Below, one piece after another: positions 25,715-34,348 of a stretch of 56,378 nucleotides of DNA. Each line of letters begins with the position of its first letter. Position 1 is the stretch's first letter. Origin of the DNA: an uncultured Phocaeicola sp. (GTDB lineage: Bacteria; Bacteroidota; Bacteroidia; Bacteroidales; Bacteroidaceae); contig CALUPA010000005.1 in assembly GCA_944322395.1 (NCBI GenBank), positions 1 to 56,378 on the forward strand, in the 5' to 3' direction. A program made the translations under genes and the position numbers. Under the pieces are notes generated by a model, which saw only the letters and a list, made by a program, of their open reading frames with translations, was not told the origin of the DNA and did not search any database.

Positions 25715-25743
25715 AAAATACGAACTTTAAAACTATAGACATT

Positions 25744-26916
25744 ATGAATACAAATCCTGTTTTCAGCCTGAACATTCCAACCAAACTGATGTTCGGATGT
25801 GGCGAAATCAAGAATCTTGCCACAGAGCAACTCCCTGGTAAAAAAGCCATGATTGTTATTTCAGCAGGTTCATCTATGCGTAAATACGGCTATTTGGACA
25901 AGGTGATAGAACTGCTTAAGGAAAATGATGTGGATTCAATAGTATACGACAAAATACTTCCAAACCCAATAAAGGATCACGTAATGGAAGGAGCTGCTAT
26001 CTGCCGTGAAATGAAATGCGACATGCTGGTAGGACTAGGAGGCGGTAGTTCTATAGACTCCGCAAAAGCCATAGCAGTAATGGCATGCAATGACGGCGAT
26101 TATTGGGATTACATTCAGAGCGGCTCCGGCAAAGGACGCACAGTGAAAGGGGCACTCCCTGTCATAGCAATACCTACTACTGCAGGTACCGGAACAGAAG
26201 TCGACCCGTGGACAGTAATAACCAATACAGAAAAAACCGAAAAGATAGGTTTCGGATGCCAGTATACTTTCCCAACACTATCAATCGTAGACCCTGAAAT
26301 GATGCTTTCCGTTCCACCGCATTTAACTGCTTATCAAGGATTCGATGCATTCTTCCATGCCTCTGAAGGATTCATTGCAAACTGTGCGACACCTATCAGC
26401 GACCTTTATGCACTGGAAGCCGTAAGACTACTTTATAAATATCTGCCTGTAGCCGTAAAGGACGGACGCAATCTTAAAGCCAGAGCAAAAGTGGCTTGGG
26501 GAAGCACTCTTGCAGGATTGGTGGAAGCTACATCAAGATGCGTGTCACAGCACGCTCTGGAACATGCTATGAGTGCAAAATATCCTGAATTGCCACACGG
26601 AGCAGGACTAATAGCACTGAGTGAAGCTTACTTCGAAACATTCAAGAACGACTGCATGAAGCGATATATGAAGATGGCAGAAGTAATGACCCAGAAAAAG
26701 AGCAACAGACCAAGCGACTTCCTTGAAGCGCTTGCACTGATGAAAAAAGAATGTGGAATGGACAATCTGAAACTCAGTGACTGGGGAATGAAACCGGAAG
26801 ATCTGCCGGAAATGGTTACCAACGCTAGAGACATAGCAGGAGGTTTCTACCGCTTCGATGTACGTCCACTTACTGACGAGGAAGTTCTGGAAATCTATAA
26901 GAAATCATACAAATAG
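25744..26916 (+). CDS. Iron-containing alcohol dehydrogenase
   Basis: This 390-residue protein is a group III Fe-dependent dehydrogenase. GLGGGSSIDSAKA binds NAD(P), IPTTAGTGTEVDPWTVI follows, and metal-binding residues lie in FDAFFHASEGF, CVSQHALEHAM and LPHGAGL. The family oxidises or reduces short alcohols and aldehydes such as butanol or 1,2-propanediol; the particular substrate cannot be read. Divergent from copA and followed by a terminator. Confidence 0.92.
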   Translation: MNTNPVFSLNIPTKLMFGCGEIKNLATEQLPGKKAMIVISAGSSMRKYGYLDKVIELLKENDVDSIVYDKILPNPIKDHVMEGAAICREMKCDMLVGLGGGSSIDSAKAIAVMACNDGDYWDYIQSGSGKGRTVKGALPVIAIPTTAGTGTEVDPWTVITNTEKTEKIGFGCQYTFPTLSIVDPEMMLSVPPHLTAYQGFDAFFHASEGFIANCATPISDLYALEAVRLLYKYLPVAVKDGRNLKARAKVAWGSTLAGLVEATSRCVSQHALEHAMSAKYPELPHGAGLIALSEAYFETFKNDCMKRYMKMAEVMTQKKSNRPSDFLEALALMKKECGMDNLKLSDWGMKPEDLPEMVTNARDIAGGFYRFDVRPLTDEEVLEIYKKSYK

Positions 26917-26926
26917 AAACATTCAT

Positions 26927-26964
26927 AATATCTCCAATCCCGTAACAGGTATTGGAGATATTTT
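26927..26964 (+). terminator. Terminator after the alcohol dehydrogenase
   Basis: AATATCTCCAAT (26927-26938) and ATTGGAGATATT (26951-26962) form a perfect 12-bp stem with a 12-nt loop followed by TT. Confidence 0.8.
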
Positions 26965-27001
26965 CATTATAGAGGAAAAAGATACATCATAACATAAAAC
27001 A

Positions 27002-28534
27002 ATGGACTCACTAAAAATCAACAAGGTGCAGATAAGGAATCTGCAAATCGAAGATTATGACCAGCTGGCACAATCATTCACACGTGTATACACCGACGGA
27101 AGCGATGTATTCTGGACACACAAGCAAATTGAAAAACTTATCAAAATTTTCCCCGAAGGACAGATAGTAACTGTTGTGGACGAAAAGATTGTGGGATGCG
27201 CTCTGTCAATAATAGTAAACTATGACGATGTAAAGAACGACCACACTTATGCACAAGTGACCGGAAAAGAAACATTCAACACCCACAATCCTAAAGGAAA
27301 CATTCTTTATGGCATAGAGGTTTTCATCCATCCTCAGTACAGAGGGCTACGTCTGGCACGACGCATGTATGAATATCGTAAGGAGCTATGCGAAGAACTG
27401 AATCTGAAAGCAATCATGTTCGGCGGCAGAATACCAAACTACCACAAATATGCCGATAAGATGCGACCAAAGGAATATATAGACAAGGTCAGACAAAAAG
27501 AAATTTATGACCCTGTGTTGACATTCCAACTGTCGAACGACTTCCACGTACGCAAGGTTATGCGTAATTACCTTCCAAACGATGAGGAATCAAGACATTA
27601 TGCATGCTTGCTGCAATGGGATAACATCTATTATCAGCCTCCTACACAAGAATACATCAGTCCCAAAACATCTGTACGCGTAGGATTGGTACAGTGGCAA
27701 ATGCGTTCATACAACACACTTGATGACCTGTTCGAGCAGGTAGAATTCTTCGTTGATGCAGTATCTGACTACAAAAGCGATTTCATACTATTCCCCGAAT
27801 ATTTCAATGCTCCACTCATGGCTCACTTTAACAATGAAGCCGAATCGGAAGCAATACGCGGACTTGCAACATATACCGACGAAATACGAGAACGCTTCAC
27901 AAAACTAGCCATCAGCTATAACATTAATATCATTACAGGTAGTATGCCTCTAATAAAAGAAGATGGACGACTGTACAATGTAGGTTTCCTGTGCAGACGA
28001 GATGGTACTACAGAAATGTACGAGAAAATACATGTTACTCCTGACGAGACTAAGAGCTGGGGGCTAAACGGCGGACGTTCTATAAAAACATTTGAAACAG
28101 ATTGTGCCAAAATAGGTGTACTGATATGTTACGATGTGGAATTCCCTGAATTGTCGCGTATCATGGCAGACCAAGGTATGCAGATTCTATTCGTTCCTTT
28201 TATGACAGATACACAAAATGCATATAGCCGCGTGAAAGTATGTGCACATGCCAGAGCTATAGAAAACGAATGTTTCGTTGTCATAGCAGGAAGTGTAGGA
28301 AATCTGCCCCGTGTACATAACATGGACATACAGTATGCACAATCAGGGGTATTTACTCCATGCGACTTTACTTTCCCAACCGATGGGAAACGTGCCGAAG
28401 CAACTCCTAACACCGAAATGATTTTGGTATCGGATGTAGACCTCGACCTTTTGAACGAACTACATACATATGGAAGTGTGAGAAACCTGAAAGACAGGCG
28501 AAATGACTTGTATGAGGTAAAGGTAAAGAAATAA
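27002..28534 (+). CDS. Bifunctional GNAT acetyltransferase / carbon-nitrogen hydrolase
   Basis: This 510-residue protein joins two enzymes. The N-terminal half (about 1-200) is a GNAT domain with an acyl-CoA-binding loop around HPQYRGLRLARRMYEY. The C-terminal half (about 225-500) is a nitrilase-superfamily amidase with the complete triad: Glu in LFPEYFN, Lys in YEKIHVTPDE and Cys in VLICYDVEFPE. Fusions of this type occur in several bacterial phyla. The substrate is unknown; an N-acylated amide is a reasonable guess since one domain could make and the other cleave an amide. It ends at a strong terminator. Confidence 0.92.
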   Translation: MDSLKINKVQIRNLQIEDYDQLAQSFTRVYTDGSDVFWTHKQIEKLIKIFPEGQIVTVVDEKIVGCALSIIVNYDDVKNDHTYAQVTGKETFNTHNPKGNILYGIEVFIHPQYRGLRLARRMYEYRKELCEELNLKAIMFGGRIPNYHKYADKMRPKEYIDKVRQKEIYDPVLTFQLSNDFHVRKVMRNYLPNDEESRHYACLLQWDNIYYQPPTQEYISPKTSVRVGLVQWQMRSYNTLDDLFEQVEFFVDAVSDYKSDFILFPEYFNAPLMAHFNNEAESEAIRGLATYTDEIRERFTKLAISYNINIITGSMPLIKEDGRLYNVGFLCRRDGTTEMYEKIHVTPDETKSWGLNGGRSIKTFETDCAKIGVLICYDVEFPELSRIMADQGMQILFVPFMTDTQNAYSRVKVCAHARAIENECFVVIAGSVGNLPRVHNMDIQYAQSGVFTPCDFTFPTDGKRAEATPNTEMILVSDVDLDLLNELHTYGSVRNLKDRRNDLYEVKVKK

Positions 28535-28558
28535 TAATCAATACATATTTATAAATGA

Positions 28559-28594
28559 CAGACCGTTATAATCTCCAATGACTATAACGGTCTG
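28559..28594. terminator. Terminator between the GNAT-nitrilase and thioesterase genes
   Basis: CAGACCGTTATA (28559-28570) pairs with TATAACGGTCTG (28583-28594), 12 bp perfect, with a 12-nt loop, between convergent genes. Confidence 0.8.
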
Positions 28595-28600
28595 TTACTT

Positions 28601-29047
28601 TTATTTCTGCGAAAGTTCCTCAAGAGTTTTACCCTCGTACTCACAAATCGCTTTCTTATATATCATTGGAATAGGAACAGGTTCCTTAGTGGCAACATCA
28701 TAACCTACAAGCACAGTGCGACACTGGCATTTCATCACGCCACTAGCCTTGTTTACTGCACGTTGCAGCAATGTGAGACTTTTATTTCCAAGATGAACCA
28801 CTGTAGTTTCAATAATCAGTTCATCTGAAAAAAATACCGGTGCCATGAAATCGGCATTTATATTTGCTACTACCACACCGAATTTATTCCAGTCATGCAA
28901 ATCGCCGAAAACATCCTTAAAATAAGTTGTCTTCGCCAGGTCATACAAAGAGAAATACACTGAGTTGTTCATGTGTCCGAACTGGTCAACATCGCTGAAA
29001 CGGATTTGAGCCGGTATTACGTGCTTAAAAAGGATTTCATCTTCCAT
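28601..29047 (-). CDS. Hotdog-fold acyl-CoA thioesterase
   Basis: The 148-residue product is a single 4HBT domain of the YbgC/FcbC type. RFSDVDQFGHMNNSVYFSLYD carries the catalytic Asp (in the position of D17 of 4-hydroxybenzoyl-CoA thioesterase) and the conserved HMNN. VVVANINADFMAPVFFSDELIIET follows. It probably hydrolyses a cytoplasmic acyl-CoA; the chain specificity is unknown. It shares a divergent control region with metY. Confidence 0.88.
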   Translation of the reverse strand: MEDEILFKHVIPAQIRFSDVDQFGHMNNSVYFSLYDLAKTTYFKDVFGDLHDWNKFGVVVANINADFMAPVFFSDELIIETTVVHLGNKSLTLLQRAVNKASGVMKCQCRTVLVGYDVATKEPVPIPMIYKKAICEYEGKTLEELSQK

Positions 29048-29075
29048 ACGAATCTTCTTATTTGGTTATTTTGTT

Positions 29076-29142
29076 CAAATATAATTCTTTTTTTTGTCAT
29101 TCGTCAACTAATTGACGGAAATATTAGTAATTTTGCCGTCAA
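29076..29142. promoter_or_regulatory. Divergent thioesterase/metY promoters with CGTCAA operator candidate
   Basis: On the minus strand TTG (29107-29105), 21 bp and TATATTTG (29083-29076) form a complete promoter for the thioesterase. On the plus strand TAATTTTG (29128-29135) serves metY. CGTCAA-N4-TTGACG (29102-29117) overlaps the minus -33 element, and a further CGTCAA (29137-29142) lies at the likely metY start site. Confidence 0.55.
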
Positions 29143-29173
29143 TAAAATAAATATTCAACAAAAATAAAACATT

Positions 29174-30460
29174 ATGGAAAATAAATTCAGTAGAGAAACT
29201 CTATGTGTACAAGCCGGATGGCAACCTAAAAAAGGTGAACCGAGAGTATTGCCTATATATCAGTCGACAACATTCAAGTACGAAACAAGTGAGCAGATGG
29301 CACGCCTTTTCGACCTTGAAGAATCAGGATATTTCTATACAAGACTTCAGAATCCAACAAACGATGCAGTAGCTTCAAAAATAGCTGCATTGGAAGGAGG
29401 TGTGGGTGCCATGCTTACATCATCCGGACAGGCTGCCAACTTCTATGCAGTGTTCAATATCTGCGAAGCAGGCGACCACTTTGTCTGTTCTTCTACTATC
29501 TATGGCGGAACTTTCAACCTGTTTGCCGTAACAATGAAGAAACTCGGAATAGAATGTACTTTCGTTGATGCAGACGCAAGCGAAGAAGAAATATCAAAGG
29601 CTTTCCGTCCAAACACAAAGTGTCTGTTTGGCGAAACTATCTCAAACCCTAGTATTAATGTTCTGGACATAGAAAAATTTGCACGTATAGCACACAATCA
29701 TGGTGTACCTTTGATTGTAGACAATACTTTTGCAACTCCTATCAACTGCCGCCCATTCGAATGGGGAGCTGACATAGTAACCCACTCCACTACCAAATAT
29801 ATGGACGGACATGCCACATGTGTGGGTGGTGCTGTAGTGGACAGTGGTAACTTCGACTGGGAAGCACACGCCGAAAAATTCCCCGGACTAACCAAACCTG
29901 ATGAATCATATCACGGACTGATTTACACAAAGGCATTCGGAAAAATGGCTTATATCACCAAGGCTACAGTTCAGCTTATGCGAGATTTAGGTTCAATACA
30001 GTCACCAGAAAATGCTTTCTTATTGAATTTAGGACTTGAAACCCTGCATCTGCGTATGCCACGCCACTGCGAAAATGCTCAGAAAATAGCGGAATGGCTT
30101 GAAGCTAATCCGAAAGTAAAATGGGTGAACTATTGTGGACTAAAGAGCAGCAAATATTATGAATTGGCTCAAAAATACATGCCTAACGGCTCATGCGGAG
30201 TAATTGCCTTCGGACTGAACGGAAGCCGTGAGGAAGCTATAGAATTTATGGACAACCTGAAGATGATCTGCATCGTTACTCACGTGGCAGACGCACGTAC
30301 ATGTGTGCTTCATCCTGCAAGTCACACTCACCGTCAGCTCAGCGACGAACAGCTGATAGAGGCAGGTGTAGCTCCGGACCTGATACGTCTGTCTGTAGGT
30401 ATAGAAAATGTAAATGATATTATAGCCGATCTGGAACAGGCTATGGAGAAGGTGAAATAA
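29174..30460 (+). CDS. metY: O-acetylhomoserine sulfhydrylase
   Basis: This 428-residue Cys/Met-metabolism PLP enzyme makes homocysteine from O-acetylhomoserine and sulfide. The PLP lysine is in HSTTKYMDGH, and YQSTTFKYETSEQMARLF and YFYTRLQNPTNDAV are typical of MetY (longer than cystathionine synthases, which are about 380). The C-terminus HPASHTHRQLSDEQLIEAGV...SVGIE binds substrate carboxylate. It is alone on its strand with a possible operator upstream and a terminator at 30484-30523. Confidence 0.93.
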   Translation: MENKFSRETLCVQAGWQPKKGEPRVLPIYQSTTFKYETSEQMARLFDLEESGYFYTRLQNPTNDAVASKIAALEGGVGAMLTSSGQAANFYAVFNICEAGDHFVCSSTIYGGTFNLFAVTMKKLGIECTFVDADASEEEISKAFRPNTKCLFGETISNPSINVLDIEKFARIAHNHGVPLIVDNTFATPINCRPFEWGADIVTHSTTKYMDGHATCVGGAVVDSGNFDWEAHAEKFPGLTKPDESYHGLIYTKAFGKMAYITKATVQLMRDLGSIQSPENAFLLNLGLETLHLRMPRHCENAQKIAEWLEANPKVKWVNYCGLKSSKYYELAQKYMPNGSCGVIAFGLNGSREEAIEFMDNLKMICIVTHVADARTCVLHPASHTHRQLSDEQLIEAGVAPDLIRLSVGIENVNDIIADLEQAMEKVK

Positions 30461-30483
30461 ATTATATTATAAAGCATAAAAGA

Positions 30484-30523
30484 ACTTCCCCGCCAGTATT
30501 GGATAAAGTACCGGCAGGGAAGT
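30484..30523 (+). terminator. Terminator after metY
   Basis: ACTTCCC (30484-30490) and GGGAAGT (30517-30523), with inner GCC/GGC, form a hairpin after the metY stop. Confidence 0.6.
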
Positions 30524-30560
30524 ATATATAAATGATTAAGAAATTTAGAGATTTAAAGAA

Positions 30561-31085
30561 TCAGAACATTCTTTTTTCTGCACAACAGATAAATTCATCT
30601 GCAGCCATGTCTTTATAATAATATACTTCGGTCACAGGCTGATAAATGTAAGATGAAAATTGATACAATTGAACAGCAGCAAACTTTCTGTCTTTAGAGT
30701 ACATGTAATCCATTCGTATACCACCTGTATTACCACTTTTCACAGTCTTTTCACCTGAGAAAGAACAACTGTCCAATACAGATTTAAGACTACGGAAATC
30801 TGCTGCTTCGTAAAACTCACTCTTTACAGAAATGCGACTATCTGTAGGAGTATAGAACCAACTGTGACTCTTCCAAAACAAACGGAAGACACCAACAAGA
30901 AGACACGCAGCTCCCAATGTCATTATAAGCATGCTCAATGAAGAAGATTCGTTTTCTTCAATTATAGAAAAATAAAATGCCAATCCGCCAACGAGAATCA
31001 AAATAACTGAAAAAATAATTGAACGTATGTCTGTACGGCGTGCAACATGTTCATGAATATTTGTAAACAAAGAATTTGAGTCCAT
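30561..31085 (-). CDS. Unknown protein with two membrane helices
   Basis: I do not recognise this 174-residue protein. Two hydrophobic segments (about 22-42 and 50-70) form a hairpin that should leave both termini in the cytoplasm. The C-terminal 100 residues are soluble and mixed in character (WFYTPTDSRISVKSEFYEAADF, then VQLYQFSSYIYQPVTEVYYY). No catalytic motif is evident. It may be the second gene of a small unit with the lipoprotein at 31213 but is separated from it by a hairpin. Confidence 0.65.
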   Translation of the reverse strand: MDSNSLFTNIHEHVARRTDIRSIIFSVILILVGGLAFYFSIIEENESSSLSMLIMTLGAACLLVGVFRLFWKSHSWFYTPTDSRISVKSEFYEAADFRSLKSVLDSCSFSGEKTVKSGNTGGIRMDYMYSKDRKFAAVQLYQFSSYIYQPVTEVYYYKDMAADEFICCAEKRMF

Positions 31086-31154
31086 AATAATTTTAATTTG
31101 TCTATTTATTTTGAATTAATATTAATGATAATTTAATTTGGAGAAGGTATAAAA

Positions 31155-31185
31155 CCCCTTAAGGGAAGTTACAATATAACTCCCC
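31155..31185 (-). terminator. Hairpin between two unknown genes
   Basis: GGGAAGTT (31163-31170) can pair with AACTCCCC (31178-31185), and the same GGG also pairs with CCCC upstream in the palindrome CCCTTAAGGG (31156-31165), so two alternative folds are possible. No U-run follows, so termination is uncertain. Confidence 0.4.
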
Positions 31186-31212
31186 AACCATAAAAAATGA
31201 CAAATAAATGGA

Positions 31213-31644
31213 CTAAATAATAATTCGGCACAACTGGTAAAGATACATTATATGGCTACCGGTCATACCTACACGAAATTTACTGGAGTTTAAACATTCT
31301 GATATAAAGTTCTGGTGCTGCATATATTCTGCTATCATACGTACAGCATATTTTGCCCACAGAACAGAAGTTTTATAAATTTGTCTGGCAGTCAGTTTAA
31401 CCATAACGCGGATATTTACCGCCAAGTTTCCCAACTGACTAACATCTGCTGCCAACATCTCCGTACAACTATAGTCATTGGCAGACAACAGATTTTTGCA
31501 CACATTAAAATATTCTCTACTATTTCTGTCAATACTTTCGGAATGTATGCATACACCGGAATCATTCACAACAGTGCATGACGTAACAATAGAAAGCAAA
31601 AGCCCCCAAAATATAAGAATTAATATGTGTATTGATTTTTTCAA
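31213..31644 (-). CDS. Unknown small lipoprotein
   Basis: The 143-residue product begins with a lipoprotein signal ending LSIVTSC, so Cys23 should be acylated. The mature part is rich in short helices and has several cysteines (CIHSE, VCKNL, SCTEM, ECLNS, LCRII). No family is recognised. The strong signal peptide supports a real gene, but the plus strand opposite is also open for 88 codons, so confidence is moderate. Confidence 0.55.
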   Translation of the reverse strand: MKKSIHILILIFWGLLLSIVTSCTVVNDSGVCIHSESIDRNSREYFNVCKNLLSANDYSCTEMLAADVSQLGNLAVNIRVMVKLTARQIYKTSVLWAKYAVRMIAEYMQHQNFISECLNSSKFRVGMTGSHIMYLYQLCRIII

Positions 31645-31702
31645 AAATACTTTTTTTATTTAGCGGCTGTAAAGTTAATAAAAGATTGGATTCAAAGCAA
31701 AA

Positions 31703-31737
31703 AAATCTCCACACCGACATCATCGATATGGAGATTT
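31703..31737 (-). terminator. Terminator of the rubredoxin gene
   Basis: On the minus strand AAATCTCCA (31737-31729) pairs with TGGAGATTT (31711-31703), and T's follow. It directly follows the rubredoxin stop at 31763. Confidence 0.8.
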
Positions 31738-31762
31738 GTATTATTTCAGGTTTATAAGTTTT

Positions 31763-31927
31763 TTAATCTTCTACTGGCTGGAAATCTTCCTTACCAACAC
31801 CGCAAACAGGACATACCCAATCTTCTGGAATATCCTCAAATGCAGTACCTGGAGCTATTCCGCTATCCTGATCACCTGTTTCAGGATCATAAACCCAATC
31901 ACAAACTGTGCAAATGTACTTTTTCAT
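31763..31927 (-). CDS. Rubredoxin
   Basis: This 54-residue gene is easy to miss. Translation of the minus strand begins [19 protein letters not shown] and ends KEDFQPVED. Iron is bound by two CxxC pairs, Cys6/Cys9 and Cys39/Cys42 in [10 protein letters not shown], in the standard spacing. Rubredoxins carry single electrons in anaerobes, often to peroxide or superoxide reductases. There is no signal peptide. A -7 box lies at 31984-31991 and a terminator follows. Confidence 0.96.
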   Translation of the reverse strand: MKKYICTVCDWVYDPETGDQDSGIAPGTAFEDIPEDWVCPVCGVGKEDFQPVED

Positions 31928-31983
31928 AACGCTTTCTAATTTAAAATAAATGTTAGTCTATTATTTCAATATTAATTACAGAA

Positions 31984-31991
31984 CAAATGTA
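31984..31991 (-). promoter_or_regulatory. -7 box TACATTTG for rubredoxin
   Basis: Minus-strand TACATTTG gives a leader of about 50 nt and lies just past the stop of the sirtuin gene. Confidence 0.5.
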
Positions 31992-32009
31992 AATATAAAA
32001 TTGTTCAAA

Positions 32010-32714
32010 TCATAACATATCATACAATATTTTTCTCAAATCATCCATTCCTGATGATGCACCTTTTGATATGACTTGTATTTTTCTATCTGATGAAATA
32101 TTTACCGGATTAGGGTCTATCAGATATACAGGAATATCAGTATCCGCGTAATTAAGTAACCCTGCGGCAGGATAAACATTCAATGACGTACCAATAATAA
32201 TAAATATATCTGCCTTTTCGACGTAATCTATTGCAGTTTCTATCATAGGAACAGACTCGCCAAACCAAACAATGAAAGGACGAAGCTGTGTTCCATCATC
32301 TGCCAAATCGCCTATTTTAATTTCAAAATTCTCCGGTGACAGTTCCTTAATATATTTGGGATTGTTAGGCTGACGACTTGATGTCACTTTTGTAAGTTCA
32401 CCATGTAAGTGAATTACATTTGTACTTCCGGCACGTTCATGAAGGTTATCAACATTTTGTGTAATAACCGTCACATCAAAATCCTTTTCCAGTTCCGCCA
32501 AAATCTTATGTCCTCTGTTTGGCTCTACTTTCAACAACTGTTTTCTTCTGTCGTTATAAAAATCGATTACAAGTTTAGGGTTTGCAGCATATCCCTCAGG
32601 CGTAGCAACTTGTTCAACAGGATATTTCTCCCACAAACCACCAGAATCCCGAAAAGTACTAATTCCACTCTCAGCGCTCATGCCTGCACCTGTCAATACT
32701 ACTATTTTTTTCAT
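32010..32714 (-). CDS. cobB: Sir2-family NAD-dependent deacylase
   Basis: Starting at MKKIVVLTGAGMSAESGI gives 234 residues. An in-frame ATG at 32747 overlaps the promoter box at 32745-32752 and is rejected. GAGMSAESGI binds NAD, TQNVDNLHERAGS carries the catalytic Asn/Asp, and HLHGEL has the catalytic His. GTSLNVYPAAGL and YLIDP follow. The Cys4 zinc site of most sirtuins is missing (SSRQPNNPKY occupies that stretch), as in zinc-less bacterial forms. It removes acyl groups from lysine. Confidence 0.9.
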   Translation of the reverse strand: MKKIVVLTGAGMSAESGISTFRDSGGLWEKYPVEQVATPEGYAANPKLVIDFYNDRRKQLLKVEPNRGHKILAELEKDFDVTVITQNVDNLHERAGSTNVIHLHGELTKVTSSRQPNNPKYIKELSPENFEIKIGDLADDGTQLRPFIVWFGESVPMIETAIDYVEKADIFIIIGTSLNVYPAAGLLNYADTDIPVYLIDPNPVNISSDRKIQVISKGASSGMDDLRKILYDML

Positions 32715-32744
32715 ATCAGTCTGTACTTTTATACATTTCGAACA

Positions 32745-32752
32745 CAAAAATA
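32745..32752 (-). promoter_or_regulatory. -7 box TATTTTTG for the sirtuin
   Basis: TATTTTTG on the minus strand overlaps the farther in-frame ATG and so supports translation from 32714. Confidence 0.5.
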
Positions 32753-32796
32753 AGAAAAATTATCACTCAAAACACCTCACTTTCAAAGAAAAAAGA

Positions 32797-32804
32797 TACC
32801 TTTG
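32797..32804 (+). promoter_or_regulatory. -7 box TACCTTTG for the FKBP pair
   Basis: TACCTTTG lies 38 bp before the first FKBP start. It is divergent to, and 44 bp from, the sirtuin box. Confidence 0.5.
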
Positions 32805-32842
32805 CCATCCGAATAATTAATATAAAATTTACAATTAAATTC

Positions 32843-33427
32843 ATGGACAAATTCAGTTATGCCATTGGCCTTGGAATAGGTCAAAACTTGTGGAGCATGG
32901 GTGCCCGCAACATTCAGGTAGAAGATTTCGCACAAGCTATCAAAGATGTACTTGAAGGAAACAAGACAGCTATCACTCATGATGAAGCCCGCGAAATAGT
33001 AAACAAGTTTTTTACTGAACTTGAAGAAAAAGTAAATTCGGAAAATATAGAAAAAGGAAAGGCTTTCCTTGAAGAGAACAAGAAGAAAGAAAATATCGTT
33101 ACATTGCCAAGCGGACTTCAGTATGAAATCATTACTGAAGGTAATGGAAAAAAACCAAAAGCAACAGACAGAGTACGTTGCCACTACGAAGGTACACTCA
33201 TTGACGGCACAATGTTTGACAGTTCCATTAAACGCGGTGAACCTGCTGTATTTGGTGTCAATCAGGTTATTCCAGGATGGGTAGAAGCATTACAGCTCAT
33301 GTCTGAAGGTGCAAAATGGAAACTTTATATTCCTTCTGAACTTGGTTATGGTGCACACGGAGCCGGTGAGATGATTCCTCCTCACAGCACACTTATATTC
33401 GAAGTGGAACTTATAGAGGTTCTTTAA
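32843..33427 (+). CDS. Cytoplasmic FKBP-type peptidyl-prolyl isomerase
   Basis: This 194-residue protein has an N-terminal helical dimerisation domain (about 1-75) of FkpA/Mip type and a C-terminal FKBP domain (about 85-194: CHYEGTLIDGTMFDSS, FGVNQVIPGWVEALQLM, YIPSELGYGAHGAG, IFEVELIEV). No signal peptide is visible, unlike most FkpA proteins, so it should act in the cytoplasm. It is followed 54 bp later by a lipoprotein paralogue. The fold catalyses cis-trans isomerisation at proline bonds and chaperones folding. Confidence 0.9.
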   Translation: MDKFSYAIGLGIGQNLWSMGARNIQVEDFAQAIKDVLEGNKTAITHDEAREIVNKFFTELEEKVNSENIEKGKAFLEENKKKENIVTLPSGLQYEIITEGNGKKPKATDRVRCHYEGTLIDGTMFDSSIKRGEPAVFGVNQVIPGWVEALQLMSEGAKWKLYIPSELGYGAHGAGEMIPPHSTLIFEVELIEVL

Positions 33428-33481
33428 TGCAGAAAACAAATAACTAAAATATTAATATCTTAAAAATTACTAGTAACAAAA

Positions 33482-34348
33482 ATGAAAAAAAGTACAGCTC
33501 TTATGGTATTGGCTGCTGCAGCCGGACTTGCTTCATGCGGTCAAAGCGGTACTCCTAAAGCAAACATGAAAAGTGATGTTGATACACTTTCATACATGGT
33601 GGGAGTAAGCAATTCTCAAGGTTTAAAAGATTATGTAGTTGGTCGTCTAGGTGTTGATACTACTTATATGGCAGACTTCATCAAAGGTATAAAAGAAGGT
33701 ATTAAGAGTACTTCTGCTAAAGAAAAAGCTTACATGGCAGGTATGCAGATAGGCCAGCAGGTTAGTGGTGATATGTACGATGCTATCAACAACCAGCTGT
33801 TTGCAGGTGACTCTACAACAACAATGAGTAAAGAAAACTTCCTTGCAGGTTTCATTGCTGCTGTTGAAGAAAACAGCCTTGTTGCTCCAGATTCTGCTTC
33901 TGTATACGTACGTACTAAATCTGAAGAAATAAAGACTAAAGCTCTTGAAGCTAAATATGGTGAATATAAGAAAGAAAACGAAGAATTCTTAGCCAATAAC
34001 AAGAGCAAAGATGGTATTAAAGTTACTGAAAGCGGACTTCAGTACAGAATCATCAAAGAAGGTAAAGGAGAAATCCCTACTAAGACTTCTCGCGTAAAAG
34101 TACATTACAAAGGTACAATGATTGATGGAACTGAATTCGACAGTTCATACGAACGTAAAGAACCTACTACATTCCGTGCTGACCAAGTTATCAAAGGTTG
34201 GACAGAAGCTCTTACTATGATGCCTGTTGGCTCTAAGTGGGAACTTTATATTCCACAGGAATTGGGTTACGGTTCTCGTGAAGCTGGTAAAATCAAACCT
34301 TTCTCAACTTTGATTTTCGAAGTTGAACTTATTAGCATTGAAAAATAA
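33482..34348 (+). CDS. FKBP-type peptidyl-prolyl isomerase, lipoprotein
   Basis: The 288-residue product has a lipoprotein signal ending GLASC, so Cys19 is lipidated and the protein is in the envelope. A long FKBP N-terminal helical region precedes a C-terminal FKBP domain closely like that of the upstream gene (VHYKGTMIDGTEFDSSYERKEPTTFRADQVIKGWTEAL, YIPQELGYGSR). The pair thus looks like a duplication with one copy sent to the envelope. It ends at a good terminator. Confidence 0.92.
   Translation: MKKSTALMVLAAAAGLASCGQSGTPKANMKSDVDTLSYMVGVSNSQGLKDYVVGRLGVDTTYMADFIKGIKEGIKSTSAKEKAYMAGMQIGQQVSGDMYDAINNQLFAGDSTTTMSKENFLAGFIAAVEENSLVAPDSASVYVRTKSEEIKTKALEAKYGEYKKENEEFLANNKSKDGIKVTESGLQYRIIKEGKGEIPTKTSRVKVHYKGTMIDGTEFDSSYERKEPTTFRADQVIKGWTEALTMMPVGSKWELYIPQELGYGSREAGKIKPFSTLIFEVELISIEK

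Noticed and set aside
28565..28574. GTTATAATCT in the terminator as a third array border
   Set aside because: It is only a 10-bp match and no 17-bp units follow.
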